In this document: piece after piece, positions 18,084 to 26,853 of the stretch
How the letters are laid out: the number at the start of each line of letters is the position of its first letter
How positions within the stretch are numbered: position 1 is the first letter of the stretch
DNA from: JABDIP01 sp965237625
GTDB taxonomy: Bacteria; Pseudomonadota; Alphaproteobacteria; DSM-16000; Inquilinaceae
Reading direction: 5' to 3'
DNA: 64,000 bases
NCBI GenBank assembly: GCA_965237625.1
Contig: CBDEGD010000023.1
Span: 62,001 to 126,000, forward strand
Program-made: the position numbers and the translations under genes
The notes under the pieces: model-generated
Seen by the model: only the letters and a program-made list of their open reading frames with translations
Told to the model about the DNA's origin: nothing
Database searches by the model: none

Positions 18084-18154
18084 CCCTAGGGACGCAATCC
18101 GGGGGGCCAACGTCAGGGCTCGGTTCTCCGCCCTGATTGGTCTATGAAGCGGTG

Positions 18155-19411
18155 ATGTGGGCCGCGATTCGATCTTCCTGGCCGCTTTTTGTCGGCATGA
18201 TCTTCCTGATGGTGAGCAATGCGCTGCTCGCCACGCTGCTGACGTTGCGCGCCGGTGGCCTTGGCTTCGGCGAGGTGGAGATCGGGCTGATGCAGTCGTG
18301 CTACCCGGTGGGATCGCTGCTCGGCTGCCTGGTGGCACCACGGCTGGTGATACGGGTCGGCCATGTGCGGATGTTCGCGGCCCTGGCCTCGGTCGCCAGT
18401 ACCGCGGCACTGATCCATCTGGTGACCGCCGACCCCTGGAGCTGGGGCGCCATGCGGATGCTGTCGGGCTTCTGCTTCTCCGGCCTGTATGTGGTGGCGG
18501 AGAGTTGGCTAAACGGGCGGGCGACGAACCGGACAAGGGGCGCGTTGCTGTCGATCTATTTCGTCATCCAGACCGGCGGCGCGGCGGTCGGGCAGACCCT
18601 GCTCAGCGTCTCCAGCCCGGATGGCATCCTTCTGTTCGTCGTCGTGTCGGTGCTGATTTCCCTGTCCCTGGTGCCGATCCTGGTCAGCGCCGATGCCTCA
18701 CCGGCCTTTGAAGTACCGGAGTGGATCTCGATCAGGGCGCTGTTCCGGCTGTCGCCGACCGGCCTGGCCGGGTGTTTCCTGAACGGCGTGACGCAAGGGG
18801 CGATCTATGTGGGCCTCGCCGTCTATGGGCACGCCGTCGGCATGGATTCCGGCGCGGTCGGCGCGCTGATCGGCTTCACCATGCTGGGCGGCATGCTGGC
18901 GCAGTTCCCGCTCGGCCGGCTGTCGGATCTGGTCGACCGTCGTTGGGTGATCATGGGGTCGGCCGGCGCGGCAGTTCCGGTCTGCCTGCTGCTGGCGGCG
19001 GCCGGCGATCCGGTCGGCGGGCGTATTGCACTCTTTGCCGGCGTGGCTGTAATGGGCGGGCTGACCCTGCCGATCTATTCGATCTGCGTCGCCCACACCA
19101 ACGACTTCCTGAAGCCCGGCCAGATCGTTGCGGCAAGCGGCACCCTGGTGCTGGTCCTGGTGTCAGGCGTGGTCTTCGGGCCGACCTTGGGGTCTTTGGC
19201 GATCGAGCAATTCGGCCCGCCGGCGCTGTTCCTTCTGCTGGCCATCGTCCAGGCGGCGACCGCCGCAACGTCCCTCTCCCGACTGTGGCGCGGCCGACAG
19301 CGCGCCGAGCACCCGGTCACTGCGGTGGCCATTTCCCACACGGTCACCCCCGGCGCCGCGCTGCTGAATCCGGACGCGCCGCCGCAGGACGAAACGCCGG
19401 CCGATAAATAA
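18155..19411 (+). CDS. MFS transporter, YcaD-like (second paralog)
   Basis: About 418 residues with 12 predicted membrane segments. It shares with the transporter at 12263-13513 the blocks MRMLSGFCFSGLYVVAESWL (compare ESWLNER), GRLSDLVDRRWVIMGSAG and PIYSICVAHTNDF. The start is uncertain: TTG at 18137, GTG at 18152 and ATG at 18155 are in frame; I used the ATG. It follows mpl by about 70 bp in the same direction, so it could move a wall-derived compound, but this is inference only. Confidence 0.82.
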   Translation: MWAAIRSSWPLFVGMIFLMVSNALLATLLTLRAGGLGFGEVEIGLMQSCYPVGSLLGCLVAPRLVIRVGHVRMFAALASVASTAALIHLVTADPWSWGAMRMLSGFCFSGLYVVAESWLNGRATNRTRGALLSIYFVIQTGGAAVGQTLLSVSSPDGILLFVVVSVLISLSLVPILVSADASPAFEVPEWISIRALFRLSPTGLAGCFLNGVTQGAIYVGLAVYGHAVGMDSGAVGALIGFTMLGGMLAQFPLGRLSDLVDRRWVIMGSAGAAVPVCLLLAAAGDPVGGRIALFAGVAVMGGLTLPIYSICVAHTNDFLKPGQIVAASGTLVLVLVSGVVFGPTLGSLAIEQFGPPALFLLLAIVQAATAATSLSRLWRGRQRAEHPVTAVAISHTVTPGAALLNPDAPPQDETPADK

Positions 19412-19524
19412 ACGCTGGGCACCTGTCGGATTGCGGCCCGCCCATGCGTCTAGAAACGAGGGGTAATTGAAACCACCGCGCGATCCGGTGCTGAGTGGGA
19501 TCACACCTTGTGGGGAGACTGACC

Positions 19525-19917
19525 ATGCTGTTGCAGATCACCGTGCTTTTCGTGGGAATTCTGGCGTTGATCCAGATCCCGATGACCTTCGCCGTCGGCC
19601 TGTATCGGGTGAAGACGAACATCCATTTCCTGGATGGCGGCGATACGCAGATGACCCGGCGCATGCGGGCCCATGGCAACTTCACCGAGACCGTGCCGAT
19701 CACCCTGCTGGCCATGGCCGCAGCAGAGATCGCCGGAGCGCCTTCCTATCTGCTGTGGACCGGCGGTACGTTGCTGGTCGCCGGACGGCTGCTGCATTAC
19801 GGGACCATTCGCCAGTACGGTTGGGCCATCGGGCGGGCCATCGGCATGTCGTTGACCTTCCTGTCCATGGCCGGTTTCGCACTCTATGCCACCGCCGCCG
19901 GATTCGGCCTGATCTAG
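19525..19917 (+). CDS. MAPEG-family membrane protein
   Basis: 130 residues, four membrane helices. The MAPEG signature region is RRMRAHGNFTETVPITLLAM (about residues 44-63), with the Arg-x-x-x-Asn-x-x-E pattern used for glutathione contact in the family. The last helices contain GRLLHYGTIRQYG. The start ATG has GGGGAGACTGACC just upstream. The enzymatic role of bacterial members is mostly unknown. Confidence 0.85.
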   Translation: MLLQITVLFVGILALIQIPMTFAVGLYRVKTNIHFLDGGDTQMTRRMRAHGNFTETVPITLLAMAAAEIAGAPSYLLWTGGTLLVAGRLLHYGTIRQYGWAIGRAIGMSLTFLSMAGFALYATAAGFGLI

Positions 19918-19932
19918 ACGGGAGCGCGCCGC

Positions 19933-20259
19933 ATGCCCCATGATCCGCACTTGGCCGACATGCTGCGCGGCGCTCTCGCCGGCCAGCCGGGCATCGCCGA
20001 GAAGGCGATGTTCGGCGGCTTCTGCTGGATGCTGAACGGCAACATGCTGTGCGGCGTCGGCGTCGACCGTTTCATGTTCCGGGTCGGCAAGGAATTGCTG
20101 GACGAGGCGCTGGAGCGGCCGGGGGCCGAGCAAGTGTCGATGGGCGGCCGCAAGATGGGCGGCATCGTCTGGGTTCAGGCCGATGCCTGCCTGAAGACCG
20201 TGCTGGACGATTGGATCGATTTCGCCGCGCGCTTTGCCGGCAGCCTTCCGCCGAAATAG
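19933..20259 (+). CDS. TfoX N-terminal-domain protein
   Basis: 108 residues covering only the TfoX N-terminal domain (KAMFGGFCWMLNGNMLCGVGVDRFMFRVG). The longer TfoX proteins regulate competence; stand-alone N-domain proteins such as this one have no settled function. It lies 15 bases after the MAPEG gene and is likely cotranscribed. Confidence 0.8.
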   Translation: MPHDPHLADMLRGALAGQPGIAEKAMFGGFCWMLNGNMLCGVGVDRFMFRVGKELLDEALERPGAEQVSMGGRKMGGIVWVQADACLKTVLDDWIDFAARFAGSLPPK

Positions 20260-20283
20260 ATGGCGGCGGCGACTGCCCGATCC

Positions 20284-20637
20284 TCAGTGGTCGAGTTCGT
20301 CGACCTGACGCAATTCGATCCGGCCGCCATATTTGAGTTGCGGGCAGGATTGCGCCAAGGCGACGGCATCGTCGTAATCCGCCGCCTCGACCACCACCAA
20401 TCCGCCGATCAGCTCCTTGGTCTCGGCGAAGGGACCATCCAGGACCAGAACCGATCCGTCCTTCTTCGTCATGGTTCGGCCGGGCTCGTCGGTGAGCTTA
20501 TGGCCGCCGAGTAGCCGGCCTTCGGCTCCCAGTTTCCGGCCCCATTCGCCGAAATCCTTCAGGATTGCCCGGTATTCGTCCTCGCTCGCCGCGTCTGCGG
20601 TGATGTTGTCATGAAACAGAAGAACATATCTCGCCAT
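20284..20637 (-). CDS. YCII-related (DGPF-domain) protein
   Basis: 117 residues. The start MARYVLLFHDNI and the internal VLDGPFAETKELIGGLVVVE are the DGPF/YCII signature. The fold is a ferredoxin-like dimer of unknown activity, often encoded near ECF sigma factors; none is seen here. It ends convergent with the TfoX-domain gene. Confidence 0.85.
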   Translation of the reverse strand: MARYVLLFHDNITADAASEDEYRAILKDFGEWGRKLGAEGRLLGGHKLTDEPGRTMTKKDGSVLVLDGPFAETKELIGGLVVVEAADYDDAVALAQSCPQLKYGGRIELRQVDELDH

Positions 20638-20746
20638 CGCCCCAATTCCTTTCGCCCAAGACCATCTGAAACGGCGCGATGTGGTCGGCCGCCAACACTT
20701 AGACGAACGGCGCCAGCCCAAACCGACCGTTTGAAGAGCCTATTGT

Positions 20747-21745
20747 TCAGCCGGCGTTTCGCCGATAGGCGAAGGCCGCATCGAAACGGGCCTTGACGTG
20801 CTCTCCGGCCAGGATCGGTTCGTATTTCGGCGCATCGCCCGGTTGCAGCAATTCCGTCGGATCGACCACCGCGTCGTAGTTGGGATCGAAGAACACCGCC
20901 ATGGAGTAACGCTCCCGGCCCGATGCATTCACCACCCGGTGCGGGGTGGAGACGAAGCGGTTGTTGGACCAGCGGGCCAGCAGGTCGCCCACATTCACCA
21001 CCAGCGTGTCGGGGATTGGGAGGGCCGTCACCCAATCGCCATCCCTGCCCTGGACCTGCAGACCGCCCACCTCGTCCTGCCACAGCAGGGTCAGGCAGCC
21101 GTAGTCGGTATGGGCGCCCACACCGAATTGCTCGGTCCCCATTTGTGGCGGCTGCGGCGGGTAGTAGAGCGCCGAACCGCGCGCGATCGGCTGGGTGAAG
21201 TGCGGCGCGAAGAATGCCTCGTCGGCGTCGAGGCCGACGGCGAAGGCGCGCATCAGATCCCGGCCGCAATCGCAGGCGGCCAGGTAGTAGGCGTAGAGGG
21301 ATTGCCGCAGCTCGGGGAGATCTGTGTCGGGCCAGTTGTTCGGGCCGAGCAACGGCTTGTCGCCGGACAGCACATCCGGGTCGTCTGCCGCCAATTCCAG
21401 CGCCCAGTTGAAGCTTTCCTTCAGATCGGCGCGGGCGGTCTCATGCATTTTCGCGCCGCCCGGCGCCATGAATCCGCGATGCTGGTTGTTGACCGCCGAC
21501 CGCGCCTTGACCTCCTGCGGCAGGGCGAAGAAGCGTTTTGACGCCGACAGCGCCGCCACTCGGGTTGCGGTCTCAATGCCGTGATTGCGCACATAGAAGA
21601 AGCCGACATCGGTCGACGCCTCGCGGATATTCGCCGCCACGTCGGAAACCGCGTCAGACGACCCGCCGCGCAGGGCGCCGATATCGATGACCGGGATGGC
21701 GCCCACATCGATGGATTTGGCGGAGGCATAGGCGGCGTCGGTCAT
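20747..21745 (-). CDS. 2-oxoglutarate/Fe(II)-type oxygenase, isopenicillin-N-synthase-like
   Basis: 332 residues. The N-terminal DIOX_N domain (IPVIDIGALR, TDVGFFYVRNHGIE) is followed by the catalytic jelly roll. Iron ligands are H212 and D214 (HTDYG) and H269 (STPHRV); RYS at about 279-281 fits the 2-oxoglutarate carboxylate anchor. The substrate is unknown. Its ATG overlaps the stop of the next upstream gene by four bases (ATGA), so it is translated as the last gene of a three-gene operon with an AhpD-like and an HD-domain protein. Confidence 0.9.
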   Translation of the reverse strand: MTDAAYASAKSIDVGAIPVIDIGALRGGSSDAVSDVAANIREASTDVGFFYVRNHGIETATRVAALSASKRFFALPQEVKARSAVNNQHRGFMAPGGAKMHETARADLKESFNWALELAADDPDVLSGDKPLLGPNNWPDTDLPELRQSLYAYYLAACDCGRDLMRAFAVGLDADEAFFAPHFTQPIARGSALYYPPQPPQMGTEQFGVGAHTDYGCLTLLWQDEVGGLQVQGRDGDWVTALPIPDTLVVNVGDLLARWSNNRFVSTPHRVVNASGRERYSMAVFFDPNYDAVVDPTELLQPGDAPKYEPILAGEHVKARFDAAFAYRRNAG

Positions 21746-22359
21746 GCGTCTTCCTCCTGGTAATAGCCGATCACGTCGCCGGCGGTGGTGACGCCGAGGC
21801 CGTTCAGCAGCCGGTTGGAGTAGTTGAAATACGCGCAGACCTGATTGACCTCGAGGATCTCGCCATCGGAAACGCCGGCCGCGCGCAGCCGGTCGATATC
21901 GGCCTCGACCATGTTGCCCACATCGGCGGTCAGCTTGCGGGCGTATTGCAGCAGGGCGTAGTGCTTGCCGCCGAAATCGAAATGATCCTCGGGCCGGCCG
22001 ATCTTCAGGCTCTCCAGGATTCGTTCCGCGCCTTCGGGGCCGGTGACGCCGTCCTTGACCATCAGCCGTTTGGCGTTGTCGCCGTGATGGGCCAGGCTGT
22101 AGGCGCAGTTGTTGGTGATGCTGGTGACGCTGGCGACCAGCTCCAGGAACCAGAACGGCAGGGTGTTGTCGGTGTTGTGCAGCACGCTTTTGTACAGCGC
22201 CAGATGGCCATCCATGGTGTGCGGCCTGAGCGAATGGGCCTTCATCACATTGTCGACGGTGCCATGCGGCGTGGTCACCCGGTCGTAGAGGGTGCGCAGC
22301 AGGCCGTGGGCGGCCTCCGGCTCGACCGTTTCGATCCAGGCGATCTTGTCCTCCGCCAT
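21742..22359 (-). CDS. AhpD/carboxymuconolactone-decarboxylase-like protein
   Basis: 205 residues, mostly helical, of the peroxidase-related CMD fold. The conserved block SITNNCAYSLAHHGD keeps the first cysteine and the histidine of the AhpD active site, but the second cysteine of CxxC is absent (Cys-Ala-Tyr-Ser). A thiol-peroxidase mechanism is therefore doubtful. A late VCAYFNYSNRLLNGLGV segment is typical of the family. It overlaps both neighbours (4 bases and 1 base) in the operon. Confidence 0.8.
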   Translation of the reverse strand: MAEDKIAWIETVEPEAAHGLLRTLYDRVTTPHGTVDNVMKAHSLRPHTMDGHLALYKSVLHNTDNTLPFWFLELVASVTSITNNCAYSLAHHGDNAKRLMVKDGVTGPEGAERILESLKIGRPEDHFDFGGKHYALLQYARKLTADVGNMVEADIDRLRAAGVSDGEILEVNQVCAYFNYSNRLLNGLGVTTAGDVIGYYQEEDA

Positions 22360-23021
22360 CAATCGACCTCCGGCGCGACGGGCGGCCGGGCGAAGATGCG
22401 TTGCACCATGGGGCGGAAGACCTCGATGGGCGCGGTCGGGCGCGAGCCGCTGATCGCCACCTGATCGAAGCGCTCCAGAAACTCCGCCGCCCATTCGAAA
22501 TGCGGATGGCCGCGCCAGCGGTCCCGTTCGTTCTGGAAGGCCACGGTGTCTTCCGGCGTATCGCAATGGCCGGGGTATTCGTGGATGTGCAGTTGCTGGA
22601 AAATTGTGTGACGCGAGAGCATCCAGCGGTTCCGCTCGGAGACGTAGCCGCCGAGGAGCGCGGCGGCGAACTCGCCATGCCAGTCGGGGCAGACGACGAA
22701 GCCGATATCGTGCAGCAGGGCGACGACGATATCCTCCTCCTCGTGCCCCGCCTCCATGACCATGGTCGCGGTCTGCAGGCAGTGCAGGTAGTTGTTCACC
22801 TGATAGCCAAAGCTCGGCTCATGCTCGGACGCCTTCAGCATGGCCAACACCTGATCGGCCTGCCTCTCGGCGAGATAGGGCGCGCGCTGCGCGTTCAGCA
22901 TCGTCCAATCGGCGGCGCGGAACGCATCCATCGGCACCGGCTCGATATGCTTCCAGCCGGGCTCCGCCAGCGGCGACCGCCCTTTCGTCCAGTTCTTTTC
23001 CGATCCGGCCCCGTCCGCCAT
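22359..23021 (-). CDS. HD-domain protein, possible diiron oxygenase
   Basis: 220 residues. The HD fold has all six candidate metal ligands in order: H80, H104-D105 (ALLHDIG), H115, H138 and D186 (ERFDQV). The family includes phosphohydrolases and the mixed-valent diiron oxygenases PhnZ, TmpB and MIOX. The six-ligand set and the block YLHCLQTATMVMEAG resemble the oxygenase branch. Its partner is a 2OG oxygenase, as PhnY/PhnZ are paired. It is first in the operon, and its stop codon shares a base with the next ATG (TGATG). Confidence 0.75.
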   Translation of the reverse strand: MADGAGSEKNWTKGRSPLAEPGWKHIEPVPMDAFRAADWTMLNAQRAPYLAERQADQVLAMLKASEHEPSFGYQVNNYLHCLQTATMVMEAGHEEEDIVVALLHDIGFVVCPDWHGEFAAALLGGYVSERNRWMLSRHTIFQQLHIHEYPGHCDTPEDTVAFQNERDRWRGHPHFEWAAEFLERFDQVAISGSRPTAPIEVFRPMVQRIFARPPVAPEVD

Positions 23022-23126
23022 CTCAAAACCCCTGTGATGTCTGCCGGGAGTGAAGCACGCGGCGCTTGACCCTGCCAAGCGTAGCCATCCGGTGTAGGCT
23101 GGCAGCCGGCGAACAGCGGGGATCCC

Positions 23127-23888
23127 ATGCGCCTGCATTTGATGACCTGGCCCGAGGTGGAGCGACATCTGGAGCGCTCCACCGGCATCATCCTGCCCAT
23201 CGGCTCGACCGAGCAGCACGGGCCGATGGGGCTGATCGGCACCGATGCCCTGTGCGCGGAGACCATCGCGATCGGCGTCGGCGAGGCGGCGGACGCCATC
23301 GTCGCGCCCACCGTGGCGGTCGGCAACGCGCATTTCCATCTCGATTTCGCCGGCTCCATGGCGCTGCGCCCGACGACCCTGACAGCGCTGCTGGTCGACA
23401 TGCTGACCAGCCTCGCACGGCACGGCTTCCATCATGTCTATGTGATCAACGGCCATGGCGGCAATGTCGCTCCGGTGCTCTCCGCCTTCCATGAGGTGCA
23501 CGCCTCGGCCAGCTTCACCGGCCGGCCCGGCACGTTGAAGACGAGGCTGAAAAACTGGTGGGACACGCCGGCGGTTGGCGAACTCAGATCAACGCTCTAC
23601 GGCGAGGACGAGGGCTTCCACGCCACTCCCAGCGAGGTGGCGACCACCCAGCACGCCTATCCCGACGCCATCGGCCTATCCGACATCCCGCCACCACCAC
23701 CGCTCGGCCATGACGGAATGCAGCATGCCGGCGACAACTACTTCGACGCGACCGACTATCGGCGGCGATTTCCGGACGGCCGGGTCGGCTCCCACTCCGC
23801 CCTCGCCCGGCCGGAGCATGGCGAGCAGATCGTCGCGGCGGCGGTTCGCGACATCGCCGACGACTACAGGGGCTTTGTAGCCCTTTGA
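23127..23888 (+). CDS. Creatininase-family amidohydrolase
   Basis: 253 residues. The metal-binding pattern is visible: LPIGSTEQHGP (about residues 30-40), GTDAL with the Asp, AHFHLDFAGSMAL, and VINGHGGNVAP. Members hydrolyse creatinine or related cyclic and formyl amides; the exact substrate is not determined. It is divergent from the HD-domain operon with a 105-bp gap. Sarcosine oxidase genes lie 23 kb away, so a creatinine route is possible but unproven. Confidence 0.85.
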   Translation: MRLHLMTWPEVERHLERSTGIILPIGSTEQHGPMGLIGTDALCAETIAIGVGEAADAIVAPTVAVGNAHFHLDFAGSMALRPTTLTALLVDMLTSLARHGFHHVYVINGHGGNVAPVLSAFHEVHASASFTGRPGTLKTRLKNWWDTPAVGELRSTLYGEDEGFHATPSEVATTQHAYPDAIGLSDIPPPPPLGHDGMQHAGDNYFDATDYRRRFPDGRVGSHSALARPEHGEQIVAAAVRDIADDYRGFVAL

Positions 23889-23968
23889 AGCGGGTCGCAG
23901 ATTGACCTTGAGTGAATTCCAGGCCGGGCTACCCTGCTCGGCTTCACAAGCGCAGGAAGGCAGATCTC

Positions 23969-25018
23969 ATGGCAATCCCCACAGAGGGAGTCGGCAGCGT
24001 TCCCCGCCCGGCATACCTGATCGAGGCGATGGGCGTCCTGCAGCTGGACAAGATGACACAGGAGGACTACGCGGTCATCGTCGACCGTGCGGTGGGGGAG
24101 ACCATCGCCGAGATGACGGCGACCGGATCGCCGATCATCTCCGATGGCGAGCAGTCCAAATCGAGCTTCGTCACCTACCCGCTCGAGGGTCTGAGCAACC
24201 TTGCCTCCGACGGTGTGGTGATCCCCTTCGCCGATGGCCATACAAGGCAGCTACCCCGGCTGACCGAAGGGCCGTTCCGCTATGGCGGTTATGCCGGCCG
24301 GTATGTGACCCAGGCGCGGCGGCACACGGATCTGCCCCTCAAACAGGCCGTGATCGCACCGTCGGCGATCAGCCTGCTCTACCCCGAAGGCGGCATCCCG
24401 GGATATTCGCAAGAGCAGTTCATCGCAGACCTCACCAATGAATGCGCGAAGGACATCCGCTCGGCCTTCGACGCGGGGGCGGAGGTGGTGCAATTGGACT
24501 TCACCGAGGGACGGCTTGCCTGCAAGCTCGACCCGTCCCGGGGCCTGCTCCGGCAGTTCGTCGCCCTGAACAATGCGGTGCTGGACCGGTTTTCCGACGC
24601 CGAGCGCGAGCGGATCGGCATCCATACCTGCCCGGGCGGCGATCACAATTCCACCCATTCGGCGGATGTCGACTATGCCGAGCTGCTGCCAGATCTGTTC
24701 CGGATGAAGGCCGGCCGCTTTTACATCCAGATGGCCAGCGAGACCGACAAGCCGCGCATCCTCGACATCATCCGGCGCGAGCGCCAGCCCAGCCAGACCA
24801 CCTTCATCGGCGTCATCGATCCGTGCGACACGGACGTCGAAACGGCGGAACAGGTGCGCGACCGGACCCTGGAAGCGGCGGAGCATCTGAAGGGCGAGCG
24901 TTTCGGCACCACGGATGATTGCGGCTTCTCGCCCTTCGGCGACGACATCGCCATGGCCCGCGCCACCGCCTTCGCGAAGATCAAGGCTCGGGTGGACGGG
25001 ACGGCGCTGGCATCCTAG
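23969..25018 (+). CDS. Cobalamin-independent methionine-synthase-like protein (MetE C-domain family)
   Basis: 349 residues, a single (beta-alpha)8 barrel corresponding to the MetE catalytic half. Candidate zinc ligands are HTC (about 220-222), an acidic residue in QMASETD, and the Cys of TDDCGFSPFGDD near 316. Lone barrels of this type act as methyltransferases with unknown donors or on small thiols. It follows the creatininase gene by 80 bp. AAGGAAGG-like sequence precedes the ATG. The stop overlaps the convergent permease gene by four bases. Confidence 0.82.
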   Translation: MAIPTEGVGSVPRPAYLIEAMGVLQLDKMTQEDYAVIVDRAVGETIAEMTATGSPIISDGEQSKSSFVTYPLEGLSNLASDGVVIPFADGHTRQLPRLTEGPFRYGGYAGRYVTQARRHTDLPLKQAVIAPSAISLLYPEGGIPGYSQEQFIADLTNECAKDIRSAFDAGAEVVQLDFTEGRLACKLDPSRGLLRQFVALNNAVLDRFSDAERERIGIHTCPGGDHNSTHSADVDYAELLPDLFRMKAGRFYIQMASETDKPRILDIIRRERQPSQTTFIGVIDPCDTDVETAEQVRDRTLEAAEHLKGERFGTTDDCGFSPFGDDIAMARATAFAKIKARVDGTALAS

Positions 25019-25797
25019 ACCGCGTCGGACCGGGCCAGCCGGCGCTCCATACGGCGCACGAGCCAGGATACGATGATGATCAGGGCCAGGTATTCCAGCA
25101 CGAGGAAGGTGTAAATCTCCAGCGGACGGAATTCGGTGACGGTGAGTTCGGTGGCGCGGCGGGTCAGTTCCTGGTAGCCGATCACCGAGACCAGGGAGGA
25201 CATCTTCAGGACGTAGATGAACTGGTTGCCGAGCGCCGGCAGGATGCGGCGGATGGCCTGAGGCAGGACCACGAAACGCATGATCTGGAAACCCTTGAGG
25301 CCGAGGCTGCGGGCGGCTTCGGTCTGGCCGGCCTCGATCGACTGGATGCCGGCCCGGAAAATCTCTGCCTCGAAGGCGCTGTCGCTCATCGCCAGGGACA
25401 GCAGACCGGCCATCATGAACGAAAGCTGTATGCCGAGCATGATCGGCAGGCCGTAGTACATCCACATGAGGATCACCAGCAGCGGGATGGCCCGCACCAG
25501 TTCCACATAGCCACGATTGGCCATCCGCGCCGCGCGGTTCTTCGAGAGGCCGAGAATGGCAATCAGCAGTCCGACCGCCGTCGACAGCAGGATCGCTGCC
25601 ACCGAAATCCAGATCGTCGGCCACAGGCCGCCAAGCATGAACCAGAGGTTGTTGCTGCCGCGCTCCGTGGTCGGATCGAACAGGTACCAGGCCCAGCCAT
25701 AGCCGCTGTTTCCGCATCCCGCGAGGAGTAGCGGCAAGGCCAGGATCGCGAGCGTCATCGAGGACAGGCGTTGGCGCGCCCTCCGGATTGCGGTCAT
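25015..25797 (-). CDS. Amino-acid-type ABC transporter permease (HisM/GltK family)
   Basis: 260 residues. About five membrane segments and the EAA loop SLGLKGFQIMRFVVLPQAIR place it in the polar-amino-acid permease family. Unusually, the N-terminus (about residues 15-28) reads as a lipoprotein signal, LALPLLLAGCGN, followed by a periplasmic-looking segment before the first canonical helix. It lies 79 bases downstream of its binding protein. No ATPase gene is next to it. Confidence 0.88.
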   Translation of the reverse strand: MTAIRRARQRLSSMTLAILALPLLLAGCGNSGYGWAWYLFDPTTERGSNNLWFMLGGLWPTIWISVAAILLSTAVGLLIAILGLSKNRAARMANRGYVELVRAIPLLVILMWMYYGLPIMLGIQLSFMMAGLLSLAMSDSAFEAEIFRAGIQSIEAGQTEAARSLGLKGFQIMRFVVLPQAIRRILPALGNQFIYVLKMSSLVSVIGYQELTRRATELTVTEFRPLEIYTFLVLEYLALIIIVSWLVRRMERRLARSDAV

Positions 25798-25876
25798 CGA
25801 CGCCTCGCGGATCTTGAAAGGATTGGCGGGTCGGCGCCACCGCCCCGAAATGGGCGACGGCGGCGTCTTGGGCCGG

Positions 25877-26659
25877 TTAGTTCGGCATCCACTTGGCTTC
25901 CAGGGTCTCATAGAAGCCCTCGGTGGATTTCAGGGTGACCCAACTGTTCACGAAATTGATCCAGGCGAAATCATCCTGGGGCAAGGGATAGGCAAAAGGC
26001 CGCAAATTGCGCGCGCCGATGTCGAGCCAGACCATGTTCTCAAAACGCTGCACCAGCGAGGAGGCCTCCACATTGCTGGTGATGGTGATGTCCGAGCGGC
26101 CGGCCAGCACTTCCTGGAATCCGGTGGCCGGCGACTGCACCGAGACGATCTCCGCATTGGGGAAATGCGCGCGGGCCTGCTCTTCGAACACCGTGCCCAG
26201 GCTGACCGCAACCTTCACGCCGGCCTGATTGATATCGTCCCAGCTATTGAACCGGTCGGCATTGTTGGCGAGCGACAGCGGCACCGTGCCGGCCTGGAAA
26301 TACGGGATCGAATAGCCGACGGTCCGGGCCCGGCCCATATTCAGAGAGGCGCCGGAAAAGATGTCGTATTGGTCCGAGGCCACGCCGGCCACCAGGGTCG
26401 CCCATTCCGCCGGAACCCACTCGACGGTCACGCCGAGATCGGCGGCCAGCTGTTCCATGGCGTCGATGTCGAAGCCTTTGTAGGTATTGGTCGCCGGATC
26501 GCGCACCGACATCGGATTGAAGTCGCCGGTGGTGCCGACGCGCAGGGTGCCGCGTTCCTGGATGAGTTGCAGACGCGATTGGGCGTCGGCCGGCTGGGCC
26601 AGCCCGATGGCCAGTCCTCCGACCAGCATAGCCGTCGCCAATGCCAATAGTTTCCGCAT
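25877..26659 (-). CDS. Periplasmic substrate-binding protein, amino-acid ABC family
   Basis: 260 residues with a clear signal peptide (MRKLLALATAMLVGGLAIG, cleavage after ADA). The SBP family 3 fold starts RGTLRVGTTGDFNPMSV and includes GFDIDAMEQLAADLGV and VAVSLGTVFEEQARAHFPNA. Close relatives include PheC-type cyclohexadienyl dehydratases, which share this fold and start, so an enzymatic role is an alternative. The adjacent permease favours transport. Confidence 0.88.
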   Translation of the reverse strand: MRKLLALATAMLVGGLAIGLAQPADAQSRLQLIQERGTLRVGTTGDFNPMSVRDPATNTYKGFDIDAMEQLAADLGVTVEWVPAEWATLVAGVASDQYDIFSGASLNMGRARTVGYSIPYFQAGTVPLSLANNADRFNSWDDINQAGVKVAVSLGTVFEEQARAHFPNAEIVSVQSPATGFQEVLAGRSDITITSNVEASSLVQRFENMVWLDIGARNLRPFAYPLPQDDFAWINFVNSWVTLKSTEGFYETLEAKWMPN

Positions 26660-26853
26660 GTTCAGTGCCTCCTGGTTCCTGTAATGGCGTTCATTGTTGT
26701 TGCTTGGCAGCCCGTGCTTTTAGGCTGCGGCGGACAGCGTAGCTTGCATTTTCCACCCTGACCACGGTCGGCACAGCACGCAAGACCTGTTCCACAGGGC
26801 CGGCGGCAGGGTAGAACTGTTAAAAATACCAAGATCGGGAGGAATGCGGCGCC

